Shown piece after piece: positions 1 to 7,078 of a stretch of DNA of 30,203 nucleotides. Source of the stretch: CALXOD01 sp964402715. Lineage in GTDB: Bacteria > Verrucomicrobiota > Lentisphaeria > Victivallales > Victivallaceae. A model generated the notes under the pieces. That model was given only the letters and a program-made list of their open reading frames with translations. It was not told where the DNA came from and ran no database searches. Positions within the stretch are counted from its first letter, which is position 1. Each line of letters opens with the position of its first letter. Made by a program: the position numbers and the translations under genes. The stretch spans positions 1 to 30,203 of the forward strand of contig CAYODJ010000026.1 in the NCBI GenBank assembly GCA_964402715.1, in the 5' to 3' direction.

Positions 1-17
1 AAGAGTAAAAGATCGTA

Positions 18-46
18 CCACTGAGAAAAAGTGGCGTTTACTTTTT
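18..46 (+). terminator. Possible rho-independent terminator of an upstream gene
   Basis: A 5-bp stem (CCACT at 18-22, AGTGG at 30-34) with an A-rich 7-base loop is followed by a T-rich stretch at 37-46. It lies upstream of the flavodoxin promoter and could end a transcript entering from the left edge. The stem is short and the T tract is interrupted, so this is tentative. Confidence 0.35.
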
Positions 47-91
47 CAAACGACTAGTATGCCGACCGCATGTAAAGACCTTGGGAGAAAC

Positions 92-120
92 TTGACAAAT
101 CTGCTCCGGGAAAGTATGTT
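92..120 (+). promoter_or_regulatory. Sigma-70-type promoter for the flavodoxin/CMD-cupin pair
   Basis: The -35 box TTGACA (92-97) is a perfect consensus match. A 17-base spacer leads to the -10 box TATGTT (115-120). Transcription would start near 127, leaving a leader of about 110 bases before the ATG at 241. No other promoter is evident before the second gene at 848, so both genes probably share it. Confidence 0.6.
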
Positions 121-240
121 CCACATCGGCGGCGGGTCGTGCCGCAGCGTGATGTCGCAAAGACGACTTGGCGGAATCAGGCTGGTCAACACCGTCGTCC
201 TGCGGCAGAGAACAGAAATTAAGAATTCCAAGGAGGAAAC

Positions 241-834
241 ATGAGAATGCTCAGCGGTTCGATGGCGTGCTTTATGGCAGGCGCAATGTTCTCCATGTTC
301 AGCAGCTCGGCGGACGACACGGTATCGTCTGGCAAGGTGACAACCGAATCGGCGAAGATTCTGATCGCGTATTATTCCTACAGCGGCAACACCAGATTCG
401 CCGCCCAGGAGATCCAAAAGGCCATCGGCGGCGACCTTTTCGAGATCAAACCTGTCACGCCATATCCGGCCGACTACAACGCCTGTGTGACTCAGGCACG
501 GAAAGAGATCTCCGCCGGAGTCAAGCCGAAACTTGCCGACGCCGTGAAAGACTTTTCCAAATACGATGTCATCGTTGTCGGCACGCCGAACTGGTGGAGC
601 ACGATGGCTCCGCCTGTGCTGACTTTCCTCGCCAGCAACGACTTCAACGGGAAAACCGTAGTGCCTTTTGTCACCCACGGCGGCGGTGGCATGGCACGTT
701 GCGAAGAGGATATGCGCAAAGCGCTGCCGAAAGCAAAATTTCTCAGGGGAAAAGCTTTCCCCGGCGGGGACATACGCCATTCCGGCGGCGCAATCGTCAG
801 ATGGATCAGTCAGAGTGTGTCCGTTAAAAAATAG
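241..834 (+). CDS. Exported flavodoxin family protein
   Basis: The 197-residue protein starts at an ATG 4 bases after a perfect AGGAGG ribosome site (231-236). Residues 1-24 look like a Sec signal peptide (hydrophobic core followed by SSSA before DD). The flavodoxin fold follows: the FMN phosphate loop SYSGNT at 46-51, the GTPNWWSTMAPPV segment at 114-126 and the THGGGG loop at 145-150. Flavodoxins of this type (Flavodoxin_4-like) bind FMN and carry out low-potential electron transfer or quinone/flavin reduction; the substrate is not evident here. The next gene, 13 bases downstream, encodes an exported CMD-cupin protein, so the two probably act together outside the cytoplasm. An exported flavodoxin is unusual, since FMN must either be exported or the protein exported folded. 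The family call is firm; export is inferred from the N-terminus. Confidence 0.85.
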   Translation: MRMLSGSMACFMAGAMFSMFSSSADDTVSSGKVTTESAKILIAYYSYSGNTRFAAQEIQKAIGGDLFEIKPVTPYPADYNACVTQARKEISAGVKPKLADAVKDFSKYDVIVVGTPNWWSTMAPPVLTFLASNDFNGKTVVPFVTHGGGGMARCEEDMRKALPKAKFLRGKAFPGGDIRHSGGAIVRWISQSVSVKK

Positions 835-847
835 GAAACGCCATGTC

Positions 848-1897
848 ATGAAGAGCAGCGCCTTGCTCGTTTTCTTTCTTCTTTTCTCAATCCTGAATTT
901 GAAAGCGGATGCCCAGATGACCTTAACACAGAAAGATCGCAGCATTGTCTCGATTTCGGCGTGCACCGCCCGCGGCGACATGGTGAATTTGAAAGCCGCA
1001 TTGACTGCCGGACTCGACGCGGGTCTGACCGTCAACGAAATCAAGGAAGTGTTGACTCAGCTCTATGCCTACTGCGGTTTTCCCCGCAGCCTGAATGCGC
1101 TCTCCGAATTCATGTCGTTAATCCGTGAGCGCGAGACTCGCGGCGTCCACGACACGCCCGGCGCACTGCCGTCCCCGCTTCCCCGGGGCAATGTCCTCGA
1201 GCTCGGCACCGAAAATCAGACGCGTCTCTGCGGAATGCGGGTCAAAGGTTCCGTTTTCGAATTTGCTCCCGCGATTGACGAATATCTGAAAGCGCACCTG
1301 TTCGGCGACATCTTCTCGCGAGATAATCTGGACTGGAAAACACGCGAGATTGCCACCATAGCCGCTCTCGCCGCCATGCGGGGGACTGAAAGTCAGCTCG
1401 CGGCTCACATCGGCATCGGCAAACACAACGGCGTTACCGATGCGCAGGTTTCGGAGATCCTGGAAACCGTGCAGAGCAGTGCCGTCAGCGACTTTCCGCG
1501 CGGAGGGGAAAACACTGCATACGCCAAGTATTTCAGCGGGAAATGCTACCTCGCGCAACTGACGAAGGATACCGAGCTGAACGTGCCGGTCGCCAACGTC
1601 ACTTTCGAGCCGGGATGCCGCAACAACTGGCATAGTCATACGGGGGGCCAGCTGCTGATAGCGGTTGGCGGAGTGGGCTATTATCAGGAGCGCGGCAAGG
1701 CAGCGAGAAAACTGCTCCCGGGAGATATCGTGGAAATCCCGCCGAACACCGTTCATTGGCACGGAGCGGCGCCGACCAGCTGGTTTTCTCATCTGGCGGT
1801 GGAATGCAATCCGACAACCAACCGGAACACGTGGATGGAACCGGTAAGCGACGCCGATTATCAGAGAGCTACTTCCGGCGAGCAGCCGGGACGCTGA
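848..1897 (+). CDS. Exported carboxymuconolactone decarboxylase-like / cupin fusion protein
   Basis: The 349-residue protein starts at ATG 848; the open frame runs further upstream into the flavodoxin gene, but this start follows an AGGAAA site and begins a clear signal peptide (hydrophobic residues 5-17, likely cleavage after ADA at 20-22). Two CMD/AhpD-like helical domains follow, at about 30-95 and 138-215. A C-terminal cupin barrel spans about 245-325; its metal-binding pattern WHSHTGGQ at 261-268 gives H262, H264 and Q268, and H303 lies in the second motif. Gln replaces the usual Glu of cupin motif 1. CMD-cupin fusions are known in many bacteria, often beside flavodoxins or reductases, but their reaction is mostly undefined. 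Co-transcription with the flavodoxin suggests an extracytoplasmic redox or detoxification role, which is inference. Confidence 0.85.
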   Translation: MKSSALLVFFLLFSILNLKADAQMTLTQKDRSIVSISACTARGDMVNLKAALTAGLDAGLTVNEIKEVLTQLYAYCGFPRSLNALSEFMSLIRERETRGVHDTPGALPSPLPRGNVLELGTENQTRLCGMRVKGSVFEFAPAIDEYLKAHLFGDIFSRDNLDWKTREIATIAALAAMRGTESQLAAHIGIGKHNGVTDAQVSEILETVQSSAVSDFPRGGENTAYAKYFSGKCYLAQLTKDTELNVPVANVTFEPGCRNNWHSHTGGQLLIAVGGVGYYQERGKAARKLLPGDIVEIPPNTVHWHGAAPTSWFSHLAVECNPTTNRNTWMEPVSDADYQRATSGEQPGR

Positions 1898-1913
1898 ACC
1901 GAAACTGGCGCGT

Positions 1914-1948
1914 CGGCGGTTTCATGCGCACACGCAAGAAAACCGCCG
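1914..1948. terminator. Weak inverted repeat in the convergent intergenic region
   Basis: The 9-base sequence CGGCGGTTT (1914-1922) and its complement AAACCGCCG (1940-1948) flank a 17-base loop, followed by a GC-rich palindrome. It sits between two convergent genes, where a bidirectional terminator would be expected, but it lacks a T tract. The rest of 1898-2011 shows nothing else. Confidence 0.2.
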
Positions 1949-2011
1949 CCGGCGGCGAACTGAAATGACGAGAGGGGATCCGTACGGGTCGGCGTTGTCG
2001 GCTGGCGACGG

Positions 2012-2485
2012 TCACTCCGCCTCATGATAGGCGGAGAAAACCGCCACTTCGTCCGTCCCTCCATAGAGACGCAGTTCCCCGTCGGAAAGCTCATAGCGAT
2101 CCACTTTGTTCAATTGTCCGAGCAGAGTCTGCTCGTACCGCAAATCAGGACCGCTCATTCTTGTCGTGGACAGTTTGCTGAACTTCAACCCGTCTCTGCC
2201 GACGCATTCATAACGACCGAAAAAGCAGTTCACTCCTGCAAACCCTGTCGCCCTGCCGTCATCGGAAAGCAAAAGCAGAACCTGCTGCGGAGCCTTCTGA
2301 TTCGTACCCGCAACGCGCACCGGATGCCACTTGACGCCGGACAACGACATCTTCGCGGATGTGCCCGCCAGATGTTCCGTACTGCCTGTCGGCAGACCAT
2401 CTCCGCCGCTGCAGCCGCACAAGCACAACACCGAGACAGATCCGCACAGGATGACGGCAAGAACACCAATATGCGCACCTTTCAT
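2012..2485 (-). CDS. META-domain (HslJ-like) lipoprotein
   Basis: This 157-residue lipoprotein has its start chosen at 2485: it follows a GAGGGAG site and begins a lipoprotein signal, while the longer open frame contains the promoter. Residues 1-25 have a basic start, a hydrophobic core and a lipobox L22-C23-G24-C25, so C25 is the likely lipidated residue. Residues about 50-150 match the META/HslJ fold: W53 near its start, the GVNCFFGRY segment at 84-92 corresponding to the family's G-C-N-x-(F/Y)-x-G motif, and STTRMSGP at 106-113 corresponding to the ATTRMACP motif. Family members (E. coli HslJ) are associated with heat shock and novobiocin resistance; the biochemical role is unknown. It is monocistronic as far as can be seen, with its own promoter, and faces the upstream pair head-on. 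Confidence 0.75.
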   Translation of the reverse strand: MKGAHIGVLAVILCGSVSVLCLCGCSGGDGLPTGSTEHLAGTSAKMSLSGVKWHPVRVAGTNQKAPQQVLLLLSDDGRATGFAGVNCFFGRYECVGRDGLKFSKLSTTRMSGPDLRYEQTLLGQLNKVDRYELSDGELRLYGGTDEVAVFSAYHEAE

Positions 2486-2519
2486 GTATCGCTCCCTCTT
2501 GTCACACAACGCACGGCGG

Positions 2520-2548
2520 AATATACCCCGCAAACATACACGATGCAA
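2520..2548 (-). promoter_or_regulatory. Promoter for the META-domain lipoprotein
   Basis: On the minus strand TTGCAT (2543-2548) and TATATT (2520-2525) are separated by exactly 17 bases. The predicted start near 2513 leaves a leader of about 28 bases carrying the ribosome site. Its position inside the longer open frame supports the short start of the lipoprotein. Confidence 0.55.
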
Positions 2549-2655
2549 GGTACCGAAGCCGTAGCCCGCCGGACGGACGGGCGGAACTATGACACCCCCG
2601 TCCCGGCTACGCATCCGGCCGACATTCAATAGCGCCACCGCATCCCGACAGACGG

Positions 2656-2973
2656 TCAGAACAGACCCGGCAGATTCATGCCGCCCGTCAACTCGGATAT
2701 TTTGGCCTGCACCGCGCTTTTTGCCGCATCCATGGCGCTGTTGACCGCCGCAAGAACCTGTTCCTCGAGAATATCTCTATCTCCGATTATCTCAGGCGGC
2801 ACGATGATCCTCTTCAAACGGAAATCACCGGCGACGACGGCGACCACCTGTCCGTCCGGAACGGTGGAGGTGTACTCCGCGTTGGCCAGTTCCTCCCTCA
2901 GCCGTGCCACGTTGCCTTTCATACCTTTCGCCATCTGCATGAGTTTGGCTATCTCGCCAAAGTTGTTGAACAT
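2656..2973 (-). CDS. ybaB: YbaB/EbfC family nucleoid-associated protein
   Basis: The 105-residue protein is typical in length for the family. The start at 2973 follows GGAGG with 7-base spacing; an in-frame ATG 7 codons upstream lies before that site. The N-terminal helix (MFNNFGEIAKLMQMAKGM) and the central strands (a D-G-Q-V-V-A-V-V-A-G-D-F-R-L run) are characteristic. YbaB/EbfC proteins form tweezer-shaped dimers that bind DNA and coat the nucleoid; a link to recombination (recR) and to dnaX is a widespread gene-order feature. Here it lies 33 bases downstream of dnaX, as in many genomes, though recR is not next to it. A terminator-like 7-bp stem at 2575-2603 lies downstream without a T run. 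Confidence 0.88.
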   Translation of the reverse strand: MFNNFGEIAKLMQMAKGMKGNVARLREELANAEYTSTVPDGQVVAVVAGDFRLKRIIVPPEIIGDRDILEEQVLAAVNSAMDAAKSAVQAKISELTGGMNLPGLF

Positions 2974-3006
2974 TGAATGCCTCCGTGTGAACAACAGAAG
3001 TAGACG

Positions 3007-4947
3007 TCAGCCTTTTGCGTGAATATCAACCACATCCCCTCCAAAAATATCGAGAATGTCGCTGATGACGGGACGCGTTTTGGCTCTCTCCACAGCACCG
3101 GGATCGTCGTTGATGATGCTGTGCCGCTTTGCTCGCGACTCCGCCGGCACACCCCTTTCCCCGTCCAGGATCGTTTCGGACGATGCGTCGACGGACGGGG
3201 GGGCGTCCTCACCGTCCTGCTCCTCGTCCGTCGTCTCACCGCATCCGTCCTCAGCCTCATCCGACGACTCCGTCGGACACGTCGCCTGAAGCGCTACAGG
3301 CTCCGGCGACGATGCCGGACAATCGGCGACAGGCGAGGAAGCCGCCGCCGGATGCGCCTCCTGCTTGTCTTTCCGCCGGAAAACCACACTGCTGGTCCAG
3401 TCGCCGGTCAGATTCTGCAGTAGCTTCTGATATGAATGCAAATCCGCACGGAGCTGTTCATACTGCGCCTCGGACACGTCCTGTCCGAATTCGACAATCA
3501 GTATTGACTTCTGAACGCTCCCCGGAGCACCCATGCGGAAATACTTGACGCTGGAAAGTTCGACGGCGGCATCCGCCAGCCGCTCGAACCACGCCACTGC
3601 GTCACACGCCTCCTCATCCGCACAGACAGACTCATCGCCGCCGGAATCACTGCGAACCCCGTCGGGGCGGGTCGGTGTCGCGGTCTCCTGTTCCCCGGAC
3701 TGCGCCGGAGCATTCCCGAGTTCTCGGGGCGCGGGAGCAGGGGATGACGACGGCTTTTCTGTCGGCAGTTGATCAAGAAAGCGCAATTCTCCCGCACTGC
3801 GCAACTGGTTCAAACGTTTCAGAATATCGTTGATTCGTACGGCATGAGCCTCCCTCATGGCCTTCAGCAGAATGGTTTCCAGATAAACCTGCTTGTTGAG
3901 GGCGTCATGCAGAACACGCCCCACAGGAGAAAGATTCTCCAGAAACACCGGAACGACGTCTCCCGGCGCTTCGGACGCGAGGCTCCTGTACAACGCCACG
4001 GTCTCTCCGGATTCGTCCAACAGATCCTCCGGATTCCGCAAAACCTGCGCTATGCGAATCCCCCGCAGAGCAGCGAGAATATCGTCGAACAGCGTTTCCA
4101 GATTTTTCCCCTTCTGCGCCAGCTGATGAATTCTGACCACCACATCTCCTGGACGGTTCTTCAGCAACGCCGTCAGAATATCATACAGGTCGGTCCGATC
4201 CGTCAAGCCGAAAAGCGACAGCACCTGAGCCTCCGTGACGGCACTTCCGTCATCCGTCGCGAAGAAAGCAATCATCTGATCCAGCAGGGATTGAGCATCA
4301 CGCATCCCCCCAGCGGCCGCGCGGGCAATGGCATTTACGGCGTCCGGCTCAATTTTCACCTTTTCTGTATCGGCGATCAGCTGCAGCCGGTTTGCAATAA
4401 GGCGGGTCGGAATGGGAAGCAGATCGAAGCGCTGACACCTGGAGATGATGGTCGGCAGAACCTGATGCACCTCAGTGGTCGCAAAAATGAACTTCGCATG
4501 CGCGGGAGGTTCCTCGACTGTCTTAAGCAGGGCGTTCCAAGCCTGCTTAGTCAGCATGTGCACCTCATCGATGATGTAGATCTTGTAACGGCTGGACACC
4601 GGTGCGTGCAGAACCTCCTCCGCGAGCTCGCGCATCTCCGCGGCGGAGTTGTGGCTCGCCGCATCTATTTCGATGACATCCAGATTATTGTCGGCGGCGG
4701 TGGCGAGGCAGGAACGGCATTCGCAGCAAGGTTCGCCGTTCTGAGGATGTTCACAATTCATGGCTTTTGCAAAAATCCTCGCCAATGTGGTCTTGCCTAT
4801 GCCGCGGGGACCGACAAACAGGTATGCGTGAGCCGTCCGGTTCTGCAGAATGGCGTTCTTCAAGGTGCGCACCACGTGCTCCTGGCCGACGACGTTCTCA
4901 AAACGCTGCGGCCGCCATTTCCTCGCGATGACTTGATACTCAGGCAT
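3007..4947 (-). CDS. dnaX: DNA polymerase III subunit tau/gamma (clamp loader ATPase)
   Basis: The 646-residue protein loads the sliding clamp and, as tau, tethers polymerase cores and helicase at the fork. Residues 1-370 form the AAA+ and collar domains: Walker A GPRGIGKTT at 47-55, the zinc-binding cysteines C65, C74, C77 and C80, Walker B with DE at 127-128, sensor 1 FATTE at 155-159 and the SRC arginine-finger motif at 169-171. Residues from about 390 are low complexity, rich in Pro, Glu, Asp and Ser, with a better conserved block at about 450-520, and presumably hold the tau-specific part. No A-rich slippery site suggesting a gamma frameshift was seen, so a single product is likely. The ATG lies one base after the rph stop, with a possible ribosome site (AGGGGTG) inside the rph end; ybaB follows. 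The three genes look co-transcribed. Confidence 0.96.
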   Translation of the reverse strand: MPEYQVIARKWRPQRFENVVGQEHVVRTLKNAILQNRTAHAYLFVGPRGIGKTTLARIFAKAMNCEHPQNGEPCCECRSCLATAADNNLDVIEIDAASHNSAAEMRELAEEVLHAPVSSRYKIYIIDEVHMLTKQAWNALLKTVEEPPAHAKFIFATTEVHQVLPTIISRCQRFDLLPIPTRLIANRLQLIADTEKVKIEPDAVNAIARAAAGGMRDAQSLLDQMIAFFATDDGSAVTEAQVLSLFGLTDRTDLYDILTALLKNRPGDVVVRIHQLAQKGKNLETLFDDILAALRGIRIAQVLRNPEDLLDESGETVALYRSLASEAPGDVVPVFLENLSPVGRVLHDALNKQVYLETILLKAMREAHAVRINDILKRLNQLRSAGELRFLDQLPTEKPSSSPAPAPRELGNAPAQSGEQETATPTRPDGVRSDSGGDESVCADEEACDAVAWFERLADAAVELSSVKYFRMGAPGSVQKSILIVEFGQDVSEAQYEQLRADLHSYQKLLQNLTGDWTSSVVFRRKDKQEAHPAAASSPVADCPASSPEPVALQATCPTESSDEAEDGCGETTDEEQDGEDAPPSVDASSETILDGERGVPAESRAKRHSIINDDPGAVERAKTRPVISDILDIFGGDVVDIHAKG

Positions 4948-4948
4948 C

Positions 4949-5755
4949 TTACACCCCTAGTTTGGAAAGCGCCTCGCCCAGGGCGGACAATTCCCCCTCA
5001 TGCCTCATGCCCGAAGCGGCCGAATCCGTCTGTGCGGCAACGACCTTTCTCTGCTCTTCAAAAATCTGTTTCAACCCGTGTTCCGCCAATTCCAGCAAGG
5101 TCTGAAGCTGTTTCTGAGAGAAAGGACGCTTTTCGGCGGTTCCCTGAATTTCCACAAAATGCCCGGATTCGGTCATCACCACATTCATGTCGACCTCCGC
5201 CTGGGAATCCTCCTCGTAGCAGAGATCCAGCATAGGAACCCCGTTGACGATGCCGACGCTGACTGCGGCGATGCTTTCACGCATCGTCAGCGGTCTGAAG
5301 AGCTTCCGCCCCGTCTTGCTCAACAAAGCCAGGCGCAAAGCCGCCGCCGCGCCGCTGATGCCGGCACATCGGGTGCCGCCGTCGGCGTCCAGCACGTCGC
5401 AGTCGATGTAGACGGTATTCTCGCCAAGATTGCCCAGATCGACCACGGAACGCAACGACCGTCCTATTAACCGCTGAATCTCCACGGTGCGGCCGTTCTG
5501 CTTCCCCGAGGATGATTCTCTTTTCACCCGATCATGAGTGGACGCCGGCAGCAGACCATATTCACAGGTGAGCCAACCGCCGGACACTTTCTGCGCTTTC
5601 ATCCAGGGGGGGACTCTGTTCTCCACGCTGACCGCACAAATCACACGCGTGCCGCCGCACTCAATCAATGCAGACGCAAGAGGATGTGAAAGGAAATTAG
5701 CGGTGATCCTAAGTGGTCTTAACTCATCGGGAGCACGTCCGTCAATCCGTTTCAT
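4949..5755 (-). CDS. rph: Ribonuclease PH
   Basis: The 268-residue enzyme trims the 3' ends of tRNA precursors by phosphorolysis and acts as a hexamer. The open frame begins at a TTG three codons upstream, but that codon abuts the GGAGG site; the ATG at 5755, 9 bases after the site, is the better start. Family signatures are visible: the phosphate-binding segment GRTVEIQRLIGRSLR at 88-102, DCDVLDADGGTR at 118-129 and the acidic pair D183/D189 near EEDSQAEVDMNVVMT. A tail of about 30 residues beyond the catalytic core (240-268) is slightly longer than in E. coli. It is first in the rph-dnaX-ybaB block and lies just downstream of the SRP RNA terminator. No strong promoter was found between them, so readthrough from ffs or a weak promoter must serve it. 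Confidence 0.95.
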   Translation of the reverse strand: MKRIDGRAPDELRPLRITANFLSHPLASALIECGGTRVICAVSVENRVPPWMKAQKVSGGWLTCEYGLLPASTHDRVKRESSSGKQNGRTVEIQRLIGRSLRSVVDLGNLGENTVYIDCDVLDADGGTRCAGISGAAAALRLALLSKTGRKLFRPLTMRESIAAVSVGIVNGVPMLDLCYEEDSQAEVDMNVVMTESGHFVEIQGTAEKRPFSQKQLQTLLELAEHGLKQIFEEQRKVVAAQTDSAASGMRHEGELSALGEALSKLGV

Positions 5756-5837
5756 ACGCTTCAACCTCCGTCTGACAAAATTTCCGTCACGCCGCCGAAG
5801 TCACGACACCAGCACCACCGGACATCATGCCGTCCTG

Positions 5838-5857
5838 AAATAAAAAACCGGGTCAGA
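5838..5857 (-). terminator. Terminator of the SRP RNA gene
   Basis: The closing helix of the SRP RNA (GACCCGG strand at 5848-5854) is followed on the minus strand by six U residues (5842-5847), one A and three more U (5838-5840). The terminal stem of the RNA thus doubles as an intrinsic terminator. Confidence 0.7.
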
Positions 5858-5949
5858 GCACTCGCGGCACCTGTCGTAATCCGCATAGAGCTGCTTGGTT
5901 CCCCACCTGACTCGGTTAGCATAACGACAATGCACGAGGTCCGACCCGG
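5848..5949 (-). ncRNA. ffs: Bacterial small signal recognition particle RNA (4.5S type)
   Basis: The region between accD and rph encodes a 102-base RNA that folds as a single long hairpin. The 5' end (complement of 5940-5949) pairs over 10 positions, including one G-U, with the 3' end (complement of 5848-5857). Inner helices CUCG/CGAG and UUGUCG/CGACAG follow. The apex is the SRP domain IV: GUCAGG, a 3-bp stem UGG/CCA closing a GGAA tetraloop, then AGCAGC. This matches the Ffh-binding core of E. coli 4.5S RNA (GUCAGG-UCC-GGAA-GGA-AGCAGC) with compensatory changes in the tetraloop stem. No Alu domain is present, as in most Gram-negatives. Its protein partner ffh starts at 8951. The gene is easily missed because no ORF marks it. 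Ends are set from the terminal helix and could be off by a few bases. Confidence 0.9.
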
Positions 5950-6004
5950 AAAACTGAATCCGTCGCAGGCCGCTCCTGCTTCAGCAAGGACGGCTTACGA
6001 TACA

Positions 6005-6877
6005 CTACCTACCGAAAAATTCAAGCAGCAGACCCAGCTCCCTACGGAGGTTCTTCCTTTCCACGACCCGATCGATCAAGCCCTTCTCCAGCAGGAATTC
6101 AGCGGTCTGAAAACCGTCCGGCAGCTTCGAGTTGGTGGTTTCCTGAATAACACGCGGACCGGCGAATCCTATCATGGCTCCCGGTTCCGCCATAATCACA
6201 TCGGCAATTGTAGCGAAACTCGCGGTCACTCCGCCGTATGTCGGATTGGTCAGAACGGCGAAGTACGGCAGTCTGGCCTCGGCATGCTGCTCGAAAGCTC
6301 CGCATGTCTTGGCCATCTGCATCAAACTGAGAATGCCCTCCTGCATCCTGGCTCCGCCGGATGCCGTGACCAGCACAACCGGAATTTTCTCTCTCGTCGC
6401 CTGCTCGACGAGTCTGACAATCTTCTCGCCCACGACGGAACCCATGCTAGCGCCCATGAAACGGAAATCCATCACGCCCAGCGCATAGCGATGTCCGTTG
6501 AGAGCGGCCGTGCCGCACACGATAGCGTCCTGCATCGAGGTCTTTCCGACGTTCTCCTCCAGACGCGACGCATAGCTCTTCAAATCGGCGAAATGCAGCG
6601 GATCCACCGAATGCATGCCGGAGTCGCGTTCGTCAAATCCATTCTCGTCCGTCAATGAACGGATCCGGTCATGGACGTTCATGGGCAGATGGCAGTTGCA
6701 GTACCAGCAGACCATGAGATTGTCCTCCAGCCGATCCGAATAGAGCGTCTGCCCGCAATGGGTGCATTTCACCCACGAACCGTCCGGCACCACCATACGC
6801 CTCTCGTTTCCAGAAACAGGTATGCGCAGTGTTGAATATCTTCCGCTGCCGAACAGTTTCATGTTTTTCGATTCCAT
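6005..6877 (-). CDS. accD: Acetyl-CoA carboxylase carboxyltransferase subunit beta
   Basis: The 290-residue protein is the beta half of the carboxyltransferase that moves CO2 from biotin to acetyl-CoA, making malonyl-CoA for fatty acid synthesis. The N-terminal zinc ribbon has C38, C41, C57 and C60. The crotonase-like domain carries MGASMGSVVGEKI at 141-153 and the SGGARMQEG loop at 173-181. The open frame extends 34 codons upstream, but the promoter -10 box (6979-6984) lies at its very start, so translation begins downstream. ATG 6877 was preferred over ATG 6862; neither has a strong ribosome site, so the true start is uncertain by 5 codons. accA is not in this window. The gene stands between ilvD and the SRP RNA gene. 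Confidence 0.93.
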   Translation of the reverse strand: MESKNMKLFGSGRYSTLRIPVSGNERRMVVPDGSWVKCTHCGQTLYSDRLEDNLMVCWYCNCHLPMNVHDRIRSLTDENGFDERDSGMHSVDPLHFADLKSYASRLEENVGKTSMQDAIVCGTAALNGHRYALGVMDFRFMGASMGSVVGEKIVRLVEQATREKIPVVLVTASGGARMQEGILSLMQMAKTCGAFEQHAEARLPYFAVLTNPTYGGVTASFATIADVIMAEPGAMIGFAGPRVIQETTNSKLPDGFQTAEFLLEKGLIDRVVERKNLRRELGLLLEFFGR

Positions 6878-6978
6878 AAAAAGTACCCGGTGCGCACCGT
6901 CTGCAGGCTCATCGTCCGGATTCGGGGCGAACCCGCGCTCCGCAGAGATTCCTTCCGACGAGGCGAAACGCGCGATCA

Positions 6979-7007
6979 AATATAACCCGCAGGATTCTCA
7001 TTTTCAA
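6979..7007 (-). promoter_or_regulatory. Promoter for accD
   Basis: On the minus strand TTGAAA (7002-7007) and TATATT (6979-6984) have a 17-base spacer. The predicted start near 6972 gives a leader of about 95 bases before accD. This separates accD transcription from ilvD, whose stop lies at 7079. Confidence 0.6.
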
Positions 7008-7078
7008 TCCGGCTAGCCGATCCTCACCCGTCGAAACTCTGGCTTGCGGCGGCGTCGCGCCCGCCGCGTGCACGTCGG

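Noticed and set aside
59..244. 61-codon plus-strand frame before the flavodoxin
   Set aside because: It runs across the promoter at 92-120, so most of it would not be translated from that transcript, and it has no ribosome site.
46..1044. Long minus-strand frame opposite the flavodoxin and CMD-cupin genes
   Set aside because: It is antisense to two well-supported genes, has no ribosome site and resembles no family.
3007..4947. Programmed frameshift in dnaX giving a short gamma form
   Set aside because: No A-rich slippery heptamer with a following hairpin was seen; the longest A run found reads GGGAAAAAT, which is not the known motif.
3769..5235. 488-codon plus-strand frame opposite dnaX and rph
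   Set aside because: It is a GC-rich shadow of two certain housekeeping genes.
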